Origin: CAWAVN01 sp963825075
GTDB lineage: Bacteria; Planctomycetota; Planctomycetia; Planctomycetales; Planctomycetaceae
Direction: 5' to 3'
DNA: 64,000 nt
Assembly (NCBI GenBank): GCA_963825075.1
Contig: CAWGRX010000037.1
Span: forward strand, 1 to 64,000
This document shows, piece by piece, positions 1 through 9,980 of the stretch. The notes under the pieces are model-generated. The model saw only the letters and a list, made by a program, of their open reading frames with translations. It was not told the origin of the DNA and ran no database searches. The stretch's first letter is position 1; each line of letters starts with the position of its first letter. The position numbers and the translations under genes were made by a program.

Positions 1-204
1 CCAGCACCAATGCCAGCCGGCTGCGAGTTCCGCGTGGGTTTTGCCGAACCGCGTGATGATCGCCCGCTCGTCGTGCGTGAGGAACACCAGGTTCGAGAGA
101 AACCACCAACAGGCCACGCCCGCCGCCGCCAACCGCAACAGCACGTTCCAATGATCGACGAGGCGATAGACCAGCGCGAAGGCGAGAACGCGGCCGTCAG
201 CCAT
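1..204 (-). CDS. HflK-like SPFH/Band-7 protein, N-terminal part only
   Basis: The gene starts at an ATG at 204 and runs off the left edge, so only about 68 residues are visible. A hydrophobic stretch at about residues 20-40 is followed by ERAIITRFGK and then AGWHW, which matches the start of the SPFH domain of HflK-type membrane protease modulators (usual form AVVTRFGK...PGLHW). The predicted protein is a membrane-anchored scaffold facing the periplasm. It abuts the metal P-type ATPase on the same strand, probably with a start/stop overlap. The frame and the motif are visible; the function is inferred from the family, and the missing C-terminus prevents separating HflK from other SPFH proteins. 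Confidence 0.6.
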   Translation of the reverse strand, partial: MADGRVLAFALVYRLVDHWNVLLRLAAAGVACWWFLSNLVFLTHDERAIITRFGKTHAELAAGWHWCW

Positions 205-2307
205 TCCGCTGCTCCGTTTGCAAAGTTCGCCAGCCGACCGGCCCGGCTGGCGGGGGCATGCTCAAACCACAACAGCCGGAGGGCATTGACCATCACCGCG
301 AGCGAACCGAGTTCGTGAAACACCGCTCCCATAACGGGACTTAAAAACCCTGCCGCGCACAGCAGCATTCCCAATCCATTGAGGCCGAACGCAAACAGGA
401 AAACGCTCTGGCGAATGTTTGGAACCATTGCCCGCGAGAGCCGGATGAGTCCCGGCAGCGGTTCCACTCGGCCGCCCAACAACACCAGGTCGCCCGCCTC
501 GGCGGCCAGGTCGCCGCCCCGCTGGGAGACTGCGATTCCCACATCCGCCGCCGCGATCGCCGGGGCATCGTTGATGCCGTCCCCCACCATCGCCAGCTTG
601 TGCCCGGCGTGTTGATGTTCTACGATCCACTGGGCTTTGTCGGCCGGCAAGAGTTCCGCATGGGTCTGATCGAGACAGCCCAAGGATCGGGCGACGGCGG
701 AAGCCGGCGGTTCGCGGTCGCCGGTGAGCAGCACCGTTTCCCGAACGCCCAAAAGCTTTAGTTCTGAAAGCACGCCGCGGGCTTCTTCGCGCATCGCATC
801 CCGCACACCGACCGCTCCCCACAGTGTTCCCCCCACCGCGAGGAACAATCCCGTTTCGCCGGCTTGATCGAACTCCGCCTGCATCGGCTGACCGGCTTCT
901 ATATCGCTCAGCCCTTGTTCCGTCAGCCAACGCAGGTTGCCGACGCAGAGCGAAAGCTCATCCGCTTCTGAAAACAATCCGCTCGATGGAAAAGGCGATG
1001 CTGTGATCTCAACCCAGGCTTGCCGAAGGTCGTCCGTGCGGATCATCGCGGAAACGCCGCCGCCTGCTGCCGCCGAGAAATTCCGTATTGGGGGCAATGT
1101 CCAACGGCGTTCTTCGCGGAGGCGATCAAACGGCCGGGCCAATGGGTGTTCGCTTTGCTGCTCGGCCGTGGCCATCAGGAACAAGCGAAACTCTTCGGAG
1201 CATTTCTCAAGTTCCTCAACTGCGAGCGAAGTAACGCGGCCGAGTTCCATTTCACCCCGTGTCAGGGTGCCGGTTTTGTCGAAAGCGAAGGCGTCGATCT
1301 TCGCCAGGCGTTCCAAGGCGTCCGAACCTTTGACGACAATCCCCGCCCGCGCGAGCCAGGCGAGCGCGGCCATCACTGCGGTCGGCGTCGCCAACACCAG
1401 AGTGCACGGGCAGGCCACGACCAACACGCCCAACGTGGGCTGCCAGCCGGCCGTTCGATCGCCCGTGATCGCCCACCAACTGAGAAACGTGACGAGAGCC
1501 GCTGCCAAGACGATCGGCAGAAACCATTTCGCCAAATGGTCGGCCGTGCGCTCGGACGGCGTTTTGCGCGGGAAGCCTCTGCCACGGTTTCGGTGACTTG
1601 CCCCAACAGCGTTTCCTGCCCGGTCCGCACGACCGAAAAGGTAATCGCCCCGAACTGGTTCAATGTGCCGGCGAAGACTTCATCGCCTGCCGTCTTTTCG
1701 ATGGGCCGGCTTTCCCCCGTCAATGCGCTTTGATCGATGCTCGACTGCCCTTCCAAGACCCGGCCATCCGCGGGCAGGCGTTCGCCCGGCCGAACGACCA
1801 CCACATCCCCGGCTTCGAGTTCCGAAAGCGAACATTGGATTTCCCGGCCGTTTTTCTGAACGCGGGCCGTCGGCGGGTAAAGATCGAACACATTCCGAAT
1901 AGCGGCGTGGCGCGGTCGATCGTGTAACGCTCCACGCATTCGCCGGTGAGCGTGATGAATACGACGAGAGCGGCCGTCATCGCTTCGCCCAACCACACCG
2001 CGGCCGCAAAGGCGATCGTGAGCGCCAATCCCGCTCCCACGCGGCCGGACAGCAAATCGTCCAGCGTGTGATACAATATCCGCGACCCGCCCAACACAGC
2101 CGCCAAGAGCGCCCAGCGGTAGCCCAAGTACGTGGCGGAAAAAGCCCCAGTGACGCTCGCGAAAACATCCGCCAACAGCAACGCCCCGACCGCGGCGGTC
2201 AGCAAATACAGCGGGGCCGATTCATAGTGCACGCTGCGGCGTTGGTCGATCTGCGCAGACGAATCCGCGGGCAAAAACTCACGCGAGGATTCCGGGACGT
2301 AGTGCAC
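205..2307 (-). CDS. Heavy-metal translocating P1B-type ATPase (frame broken twice)
   Basis: This integral-membrane pump would export a soft or transition metal ion at the cost of ATP. Starting at GTG 2307, the reading shows an N-terminal membrane block, the actuator motif ALTGES, the ion-site motif ACPCTLVLATP, the phosphorylation site DKTGT, SEHPLARP (the HP motif typical of P1B pumps) and the hinge GDGINDAP, then two final membrane segments. No N-terminal HMA/CxxC metal-binding domain is visible. The frame breaks near 1910 (one base missing after DRATP) and near 1563, where four A's stand where five are needed (SRAK-TPSERTADHL). The C-terminal end is uncertain: the frame stays open to the edge but stops looking coding near 205, where the HflK-like gene starts. 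CPC suggests Cu, Zn, Cd or Pb; the ion cannot be decided. Confidence 0.85.
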
Positions 2308-2406
2308 CGATCGAAAGCCAGATTAAGAGGAAGATTAAAATTAAGAACACAGGGAGGGGCGAGCAACAATCCTTTCTTCAGGATTCTTCGTGCGTTGCGT
2401 GGGTTT

Positions 2407-3343
2407 CTACAAACCGGTTTGGAGTTGGCGGAGTTCGCGGGGCAAGGGGAAGGTGACGTGCTCTTCGCGGATGGTTGCTTCCCGGACGGTGGCGTTATAG
2501 TTTTCCATCAGAAAGTCCACGCACTCCTGGACCACGACTTCCGGGTGCTTGCGCCGGCGGTGATCAGCACTGTATTGACGCCTGTGAACCATTCATGGCG
2601 GAGTTCGCGAGCGCCGTCGATCAAATACGCCGGCTTGCCCAAATCCATGCCGATCTCCTGCAACCGCCGACTGTTGGAGCTGTTTTGGCTGCCTAGGACG
2701 ATCACCAAATCGGCCTCTGAGGCCAACTGACCCACCGCATCCTGGCGGTTGGTCGTGGCGTAGCAAATATCCTCCTTGGGCGGCCCGGCGATGTGCGGGT
2801 AGCGAGCTTTGAGGGCTTCGATCACCAGGTTCGCCTCGCCCACGCTCAACGTGGTTTGCGTGAGATAGGCGATTTTATCGTCCGGTCCGAAGGGGAGTTG
2901 TTTCACCTCTTCGGGGGTTTCCACGAGAGTGATGCTCTGAGGAGCTTCACCCATCGTGCCGATGACTTCATCGTGTCCGTCATGGCCGATGAGGATGATG
3001 TGATAACCCCCGCGGGCGAAGCGGATCGCCTCCAGATGCACCTTGGTCACGAGCGGGCAGGTGGCATCGATCGTTTGCAGCTTGCGGGCCTTGGCCTGGT
3101 CGCGGACTTCGGGCGAGACGCCGTGGGCGCTGTAGAGCAGCATGGAGCCTTCGGGCGCCTCATCAATCGAATCGATAAACGTCACGCCCTGTTTGGTGAA
3201 CCGCTCGACGACATATTTGTTGTGGACGATTTCGTGATAGACATAGACATCGGGACCGAACATCCGGATCGTCTCATCCAGACAATCAATGGCCATGTTC
3301 ACGCCCGCAAAAACCCGCGCGGATTGGCTAAGAGAATTTCCAT
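2407..3343 (-). CDS. ispH: 4-hydroxy-3-methylbut-2-enyl diphosphate reductase (frame broken twice)
   Basis: IspH (LytB) makes IPP and DMAPP from HMBPP in the last MEP-pathway step, using a [4Fe-4S] cluster. The ATG at 3343 gives MEILLANPRGF, the family N-terminus. The frame then shifts inside the first cluster motif (GF-C-AGVNMAID expected), so the first cysteine ligand is not encoded as read. The other two ligands are present in DATCPLVTKVH and KEDICYATTNRQ. A second break near 2548 separates TVLITAGAS from PEVVVQECVDFL. Adding one base at each site gives 312 residues, the normal family length. MEP isoprenoid synthesis is usually essential, so the breaks argue for sequence error rather than gene decay. 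Confidence 0.92.
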
Positions 3344-3526
3344 CGTGGATTTCTTTCTGTGCTACCGCAATTGTCAAGCAAGCCGAGCCGGGCTTCCTTA
3401 GAATCGTATTCCAAAAACACACTCACAGTTCTCACCGCAACCTGCCGAATTGTATCACGCAAAACGGCTCGGCGTCATGGCTTAGGGGCGAAGAGATTCC
3501 CTCAGAACGGAAAAACACCCCATCGC

Positions 3527-5077
<1,551 letters not shown>

Positions 5078-5128
5078 GAGAGTTGTCCTTGGTCCGTTGT
5101 CAGTGGTTGGCGAGCCGAGCCGTTCAAA

Positions 5129-5968
5129 TCAAGCGCTCGAAGCAATCCGGCCCGCTTCGGGACTCGACGCCGTCGCGTAAAGCTTCTTGGGAATCCGGCC
5201 CGCGCCCGCGGCAAGTCGGCCCGCTTGGCAGGCGAGCTTCATCGCTTCGGCCATGCGGCGGGGATCCTTGGCCCCGGCGATGCCCGTGTTGAGCAGCACC
5301 CCGTCGCAACCCAGTTCCATCGCAATCGCCACGTCGCTCGCCGTGCCCACGCCAGCATCGACAATCACCGGATAATTCGGATCGTCCTCTTTGAGATATT
5401 CCAGGCAGATGCGGATGTTGTTCGGATTCAAAATCCCCTGCCCGCTGCCGATGGGACTGCCCGCGGGCATCACCGAAGTCGCCCCGGCCTCCTTCAATCG
5501 GCGGGCGGTGATGGGGTCGTCCGTCGTATAACACAGCACCTGAAAGCCCTCGGCCACAAGTTTCTCCGTCGCGGCAAGCGTGGCGACCGGATCGGGCAGC
5601 AGCGTTTTCGTATCGCCTAGGACTTCCAGCTTGACCCAATCGGCTCCGGGGTTCTCCAGGCCGGAAAGAATCTCCCGCCCCAACCGCGCCACGCGGACCG
5701 CATCCTCGGCGGAAAAACAGCCCGCGGTGTTCGGGAGAATCGTGTAGCGGGACAGATCAATGAAATCCAAGATGCTCCGGCCCTCGGCATCAATCAACCG
5801 CTCCCGCCGAACCGCGACCGTGATCACCTCCGCCCCGCTGATTTCCAGGCAGTCCCGCATCAGTTCGTAGGTGGCATATTTCCCGGTCCCCACAATCAGC
5901 CGCGACGCAAACGCGTGCGTCCCCAGTTGAAGCGGAACCGGTTCGGAATGATCGGTCGTCGTCGTCAT
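5129..5968 (-). CDS. thiG: Thiazole synthase
   Basis: ThiG forms the thiazole phosphate ring of thiamine from deoxyxylulose-5-phosphate, dehydroglycine and sulfur carried on ThiS-thiocarboxylate. It is a TIM barrel; the Schiff-base lysine lies in ADWVKLEVLGD. Other family blocks are LIVGTGKYATYE, ILPNTAGCFSAEDAVRVA, MPAGSPIGSGQGI and VDAGVGTASDVAIAMELGCDG. ATG 5968 is preferred to the in-frame ATG 36 bp upstream because the family begins with a short polar stretch before LQLGTHAF. It follows thiS by 51 bp. I found no TPP riboswitch upstream of thiS. Confidence 0.96.
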   Translation of the reverse strand: MTTTTDHSEPVPLQLGTHAFASRLIVGTGKYATYELMRDCLEISGAEVITVAVRRERLIDAEGRSILDFIDLSRYTILPNTAGCFSAEDAVRVARLGREILSGLENPGADWVKLEVLGDTKTLLPDPVATLAATEKLVAEGFQVLCYTTDDPITARRLKEAGATSVMPAGSPIGSGQGILNPNNIRICLEYLKEDDPNYPVIVDAGVGTASDVAIAMELGCDGVLLNTGIAGAKDPRRMAEAMKLACQAGRLAAGAGRIPKKLYATASSPEAGRIASSA

Positions 5969-6019
5969 ATTGATGAAAAGCTCTAGGAAAATCGAGAGGG
6001 ACATTCGGCCGAGGATCGT

Positions 6020-6235
6020 CTAACCGCCGCCCACGAGCGTGACGATTTCAATTTGATCGCCCGCTTCGAGCCGGCACTCGGCGTGTTTTGTGCGCGGGAC
6101 CAGTTCGCCATTGCGTTCCACCGCGACGAACTTGGGTTGTAGCTTCAGGTAGTCGATCAGCCAGGCGACGGTGGCATCGGCCGGCACTTTTTGCGGCTCG
6201 CCGTTGATGTGGATTTCTTGGTAGCGGATTTCCAT
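6020..6235 (-). CDS. thiS: Sulfur carrier protein ThiS
   Basis: This is a ubiquitin-fold protein of about 71 residues whose C-terminal glycine is adenylated and thiocarboxylated, then passes sulfur to ThiG. The end VTLVGGG carries the required Gly-Gly terminus, and the start MEIRYQEIHINGEPQ has the typical beta-strand layout. ATG 6235 is chosen over an in-frame ATG four codons upstream because the family begins directly with this strand. It is the first gene of the thiS-thiG pair. No thiF or thiO is present in the window, so activation must be encoded elsewhere. Confidence 0.92.
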   Translation of the reverse strand: MEIRYQEIHINGEPQKVPADATVAWLIDYLKLQPKFVAVERNGELVPRTKHAECRLEAGDQIEIVTLVGGG

Positions 6236-6508
6236 AAGTCGGTTCAAACGTTCGTTGTGAAGGGGAACAAACCATCCTTTCGCGAGTTTAGGATGGGGTC
6301 AAGAGACCGTCAAGGACCGGTGAGTTTCGGACAGACGAGGAGCCGGCGTCGGGAAAGCCCCAGTTGCTGAAATGCGAAGTTTCGTCCCTCTATAATACCC
6401 GACTTCTTTGCGCCACAAACCGATTTTTGGTCCCCAAAGACTATAAATCAAGCGGTTTGATGCAAATGGAGAAAGACTCCCTCGCAAGTCCCCCTTTTTT
6501 CGGCGAGA

Positions 6509-7837
6509 ATGGTTGGGCACCCTGAGATCGGCCGACTTCGATTTGTCTCCTGCCGTAAGAGCCTCCGCGTGAACAACCAGAAACCCAGCCTGCTGAAATT
6601 GATCGGACCGGGAATCCTCGTCGCGGCCACCGGCGTGGGAGCGGGGGATTTGGCGACCGGAGCCTTCACCGGCAGCCGGTTGGGCGTGGCGGTGCTGTGG
6701 GCCGTTGTGTTGGGAGCCTTCCTCAAATTTATCCTCACCGAAGGCCTGGCCCGCTGGCAGCTGGCAACCGGGGAAACTCTTTTGGAAGGCGTCTGCCATC
6801 GCTCCGGGCGGGTGGTGGATGTTTTCTTTCTCGGCTATCTGGTGCTGTGGAGTTTTTTTGTCGGCGGAGCATTGATCAGCGCCTGCGGCGTCGCGTTTCA
6901 TGCGATCCTGCCTATGATCGACGCCGAGCACGATAAAATCTACTACGGGATCATTCATAGCGCCGTGGCCGTTGTGCTGGTGCGGTTGGGCGGGTATCGG
7001 CTATTTGAAAAAGTGATGAGCGTGTGCATCGGCGTGATGTTCGTCACGGTCGTCGCCACTGCGATCGCCGTCCGGCCGGATTGGTCCGCGATTGCGAGCG
7101 GCTTGTTAATGCCGAGGATTCCCCAAGCCGACGGCCAAGGCTTGGGTTGGACGATTGCCCTGATGGGTGGCGTGGGCGGGACGCTGACGGTGCTGTGCTA
7201 TGGCTACTGGATTCGCGAAGAAGGCCGCACGGGACTCGAGGACGTCAAGGTCTGCCGGGTGGACCTCGCGACCGGTTACCTGATGACCGCGATCTTCGGC
7301 CTGGGCATGGTCATTCTGGGCAGCCGATTGGAAGTGGGGGAAGGCAAAGGGGCCAGGTTGGTCGTGCTGATCGCCGACGAGTTGGAAACCTCGCTCGGCT
7401 CGGTCGGCCCCATTGGGCGGTGGGCGTTTTTGCTGGGGGCCTGGGGAGCGGTGTTCAGCAGTCTGCTCGGCGTCTGGCAGAGCGTGCCTTATTTGTTCGC
7501 GGATTTTCTACGAATCGCCAAGCGAGAAGAAAACGTCAAGCAGGTCCCGGTCAACGTCGAGTCCCGCGGCTATAAGCTGTATCTCTACGCTCTCGCCACG
7601 ATTCCCTTGGCGGGATTGTTTGTGGAGTTCCAGTCGCTGCAAAAAACCTATGCGATCATCGGAGCCGCGTTCATGCCGCTGTTGGCCTTGGTGCTATTGT
7701 TCTTGAACGGCCAAAAACGCTGGATCGGGGAACGGTTCCGCAATTCAGTTTTCACGAATTTGCTCCTGATCCTCACGCTGTTGTTTTTCATCCTGGCGGG
7801 CTTCTACGAATATCTCCCCGCAAGCTGGTTCCATTGA
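6509..7837 (+). CDS. Divergent Nramp-like divalent metal transporter
   Basis: This is an integral membrane protein of about 420-440 residues with some eleven hydrophobic segments, probably taking up divalent metal ions with protons. The first membrane segment reads GPGILVAATGVGAGDLATG, which corresponds to the Nramp TM1 metal-site motif DPGN, but Asp and Asn are not conserved. The TM6 region reads IALMGGVGGTLTV and lacks the classical MPH. It therefore belongs to a divergent Nramp branch and its substrate is open. The start may be ATG 6509 or GTG 6569; the latter removes a basic, unconserved leader. It is divergent from thiS, with 273 bp between them. Confidence 0.78.
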   Translation: MVGHPEIGRLRFVSCRKSLRVNNQKPSLLKLIGPGILVAATGVGAGDLATGAFTGSRLGVAVLWAVVLGAFLKFILTEGLARWQLATGETLLEGVCHRSGRVVDVFFLGYLVLWSFFVGGALISACGVAFHAILPMIDAEHDKIYYGIIHSAVAVVLVRLGGYRLFEKVMSVCIGVMFVTVVATAIAVRPDWSAIASGLLMPRIPQADGQGLGWTIALMGGVGGTLTVLCYGYWIREEGRTGLEDVKVCRVDLATGYLMTAIFGLGMVILGSRLEVGEGKGARLVVLIADELETSLGSVGPIGRWAFLLGAWGAVFSSLLGVWQSVPYLFADFLRIAKREENVKQVPVNVESRGYKLYLYALATIPLAGLFVEFQSLQKTYAIIGAAFMPLLALVLLFLNGQKRWIGERFRNSVFTNLLLILTLLFFILAGFYEYLPASWFH

Positions 7838-7892
7838 TTGAACGACGGACGGGATCCATGATGGAACATAACGGCAATCAAACAATCAAAAC

Positions 7893-8020
7893 GGATTTGG
7901 CTTTTACCGCGAAGCGGTTAAATCCCAAAGCCCAGAGTCAGCGGCGCAGCCGCGCCACTCTGGGTGACACATCGACAAAGAACCATTTACGCCGAAGTCA
8001 TCATGTAGAGACCAGTTGTC
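7893..8020. repeat. Modular palindromic repeat, left copy flanking the IS110 element
   Basis: The repeat consists of linked palindromes: ACCGCGAAGCGGT at about 7906-7918, then CCCAGAGT...ACTCTGGGT at about 7931-7965, and TTTACGCCGAAG near 7986-7997. The same modules occur in inverted order at 9640-9780. The arms would form strong stem-loops in RNA or single-stranded DNA. Similar modules recur in planctomycete genomes from memory; their role is unknown. Confidence 0.8.
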
Positions 8021-8033
8021 GGGACGTAAGAAA

Positions 8034-8094
8034 GGCCAGTACACTCGCTTAATAGTGATCGGTTTCTAACGATTCTTTTCAGCGAGGACTGGCC
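8034..8094 (+). promoter_or_regulatory. Hairpin sequestering the transposase ribosome binding site
   Basis: GGCCAGT (8034-8040) and CTCGCT (8044-8049) pair with AGCGAG (8081-8086) and ACTGGCC (8088-8094), leaving a loop of about 31 nt. The right arm contains the GAGGA ribosome binding site and ends one base before the ATG at 8095. The structure would limit transposase translation; this role is inferred. Confidence 0.65.
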
Positions 8095-9228
8095 ATGAGC
8101 AAGGTTACCATGATTGGGTGTGATTTGCACGATTGTTCGATGCTTTTGAAGGTTGCCGTCGACAAGGGCAAGCCGGTGAAGAAATCTTTTCAGACATCCG
8201 ATGCGGCGGAGATGATCGAATGGCTGAAGGAGTTTGCGCGGGAGCGCGATTCTCAGCGGATCGTGTTCGCTTACGAGGCGAGCGGATCGGGGTTCGGCTT
8301 GTATGACGATCTGACGGAGGCCGGCGTCGAGTGTCACGTCTTGGCGCCGACGCATCTGCCGCACACGACGCATCGGCGAAAGAACAAGACGGACGAGAAG
8401 GATGCCGAGATGATTCTGGATGAGGTGCGGGCCTCGGTGTTGGCGGGACGCAAGTTGCCGGCGGTCTGGGTTCCCGATCCCGAGACCCGCGACGACCGCG
8501 AGCCGCTGCGGTTGCGGTTGTCGTTGGCGAGGCAGCGGACGCAGATCAAAAACCAGATTCGTTGTTTGGCCAAACGGTCCAAATTGTCGTTTCCCGCGTG
8601 GTTCACCAACAGCGGCGACTGGTCGAAGCGGAGCGTGGCCTGGCTGTCGGCGGTTGCCGCCGGTGACGAGGGGCATCTGCTGCCGGGTGTGCGGGCTGTG
8701 TTGGCGGGCCTCGTCGAGTTGTACGTCTCGTATTCTGAGCAGCTGAAAACCTTGGACAAGGTCATCGGGGAACTTGCCAAGAAAAAGCGCTATGCCAACG
8801 CGTTTCGCAAACTCAAATTGATGAAGGGCGTGGGCACGTTGACGGCAATGATCTTTCTGACCGAGATCGGCGACCTGAATCGCTTTGCCAACCGTCGGCA
8901 GTTGGCGGCCTATCTGGGCCTGGCCCCGTCCGCATTTGAATCGGGCGAATGCGACGATCGCAAAGGACGGATCACGCGTCAGGGACCCTCTCAGGTGCGG
9001 CATGTGTTGTGCCAGGCGGCCTGGACGGCGATCCGATGCACGGACAAGTGGAAGGACACCTATGAACGCATCAAGCGCGGCACGCAGAAGCGGAGCAAAG
9101 TGGCGATTGTGGCCGTGATGCGAAAGCTGGCGATTACGATGTGGCACGCGGCCCGCTCGCAAGAACTCGACGAACTTGTCGATGAGTTCGACGAGATCAA
9201 AGCGGAGCGAAAACGAAAGGTGGCTTGA
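8095..9228 (+). CDS. IS110-family transposase (DEDD recombinase)
   Basis: This 377-residue protein has the two-domain IS110 layout. The N-terminal RuvC-like DEDD domain shows GCDLHDCSM (first Asp), YEASGSGFGLYDDL (Glu) and KTDEKDAEMI (last Asp pair). A coiled linker follows. The C-terminal Transposase_20 domain has LMKGVGTLTAMIFLTEIGDLNRF, AYLGLAPSAF and the serine region GRITRQGPSQVRHVL. IS110 enzymes move circular intermediates and in studied cases use an element-encoded bridge RNA. The reading frame is intact. A hairpin covers the ribosome binding site, and long structured non-coding DNA follows the gene. IS110 elements lack clear terminal inverted repeats, so I cannot set the exact ends. 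Confidence 0.95.
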   Translation: MSKVTMIGCDLHDCSMLLKVAVDKGKPVKKSFQTSDAAEMIEWLKEFARERDSQRIVFAYEASGSGFGLYDDLTEAGVECHVLAPTHLPHTTHRRKNKTDEKDAEMILDEVRASVLAGRKLPAVWVPDPETRDDREPLRLRLSLARQRTQIKNQIRCLAKRSKLSFPAWFTNSGDWSKRSVAWLSAVAAGDEGHLLPGVRAVLAGLVELYVSYSEQLKTLDKVIGELAKKKRYANAFRKLKLMKGVGTLTAMIFLTEIGDLNRFANRRQLAAYLGLAPSAFESGECDDRKGRITRQGPSQVRHVLCQAAWTAIRCTDKWKDTYERIKRGTQKRSKVAIVAVMRKLAITMWHAARSQELDELVDEFDEIKAERKRKVA

Positions 9229-9639
9229 CGATGGGTTTTTTAAGGCATGGCAGGACAAAAAGAATGCAAATGAAAAAGCCCCCGGTTTTGAAAAAATCCG
9301 GGGCCCGGCAGGAGATATTCTTCCCGCCCTGACCCGGCTATCCCTCGTTGGGTTGCTCCCCAGCAGAGCCCAACTCCGTTTCACCGGGCAAGAAAATTGT
9401 AACAAAAACGCGAACGCAAACTGAGTCGAAGAGAAAGTAAAAACCGAACTTCGCATTGCCCACCGTACCCGGAAGTCGAGATCGATAACGTCTTGGGCAC
9501 ATCCCCGCGCCGAAGTGTGATCCGACTTCCATTTTAGGACAAACCGATCGCTTCGCGAACGGACGAAATAGTCTTTCCCAACGCGGAAACGACTGAATAA
9601 CAGGTTGCAAAAGCGAATACCGGCCAATAACACTTGACG
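9229..9639 (+). ncRNA. Structured non-coding region after IS110 transposase, possible bridge/seek RNA
   Basis: About 410 bp without a credible gene follow the transposase. Two clear stem-loops are visible. GCCCCCGG pairs with CCGGGGCC at 9278-9304, which on the minus strand is followed by CTTTTTC and could be a terminator there. GTTGGG...CCCAAC, with inner TGCT/AGCA, pairs at 9347-9374. IS1111-type members of the family encode their guide RNA in this position. An RNA gene here is inferred from position and structure only. Confidence 0.3.
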
Positions 9640-9780
9640 ACTCTCTACATAACAGGCGTTACACAAAGAATCTGTATAACGCCTTCGGCGTAAAGGGATA
9701 TTGGGATCATCGATTACCCAGAGTGCGCTTCGCGACTCTGGGCTTTGGGCTATAACCGCTTCGCGGTAAAAACCAATCAA
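9640..9780. repeat. Modular palindromic repeat, right copy, inverted relative to the left
   Basis: Read on the minus strand this shows the modules of the left copy: TTTTACCGCGAAGCGGTTA (9753-9771), GCCCAAAGCCCAGAGTCGCG, ACTCTGGGT (9716-9724), TTACGCCGAAGGCGTTA and ATGTAGAGA. The two copies differ in spacer length and detail, so they are old or recombined rather than a fresh duplication. Confidence 0.8.
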
Positions 9781-9921
9781 CGTCTCTCAAACGGTATCGT
9801 CGTTGGTTATTGGATTTACTTGTTTAGTTCCGGCCAAAAGCGGGCTGTATTGCCTCCGTGCCTTTTCTATTCCCTTTGCCCTTGTGTGGCCTTTGCCCCT
9901 TCCCCAAACCCCCAAAGCCTA

Positions 9922-9968
9922 TTGACGAGCCATCGTTCGCGACGTATTCTTAGTGTGTTACAAACACT
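9922..9968 (+). promoter_or_regulatory. Sigma70-type promoter and operator of the Nudix regulator gene
   Basis: TTGACG (9922-9927) and TATTCT (9945-9950) are separated by exactly 17 bp. Directly downstream lies an inverted repeat, AGTGT (9952-9956) and ACACT (9964-9968), with a 7-bp spacer, ending 12 bp before the ATG. The position fits repression at the transcription start. Autoregulation by the encoded protein is inferred. Confidence 0.7.
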
Positions 9969-9980
9969 TTAGAGGTGCGC

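Noticed and set aside
6236..6508. TPP riboswitch upstream of thiS-thiG
   Set aside because: I looked on the minus strand for the conserved CTGAGA and ACCTGAT-type elements and did not find them.
7987..9780. Minus-strand open frame of 597 codons across the IS110 region
   Set aside because: It is the complement of the transposase, runs through palindromic repeats and has no protein-like motifs.
7893..9780. Composite transposon formed by two insertion sequences
   Set aside because: The flanking inverted repeats are short palindrome modules without any transposase of their own, so only a looser association with the IS110 gene can be claimed.
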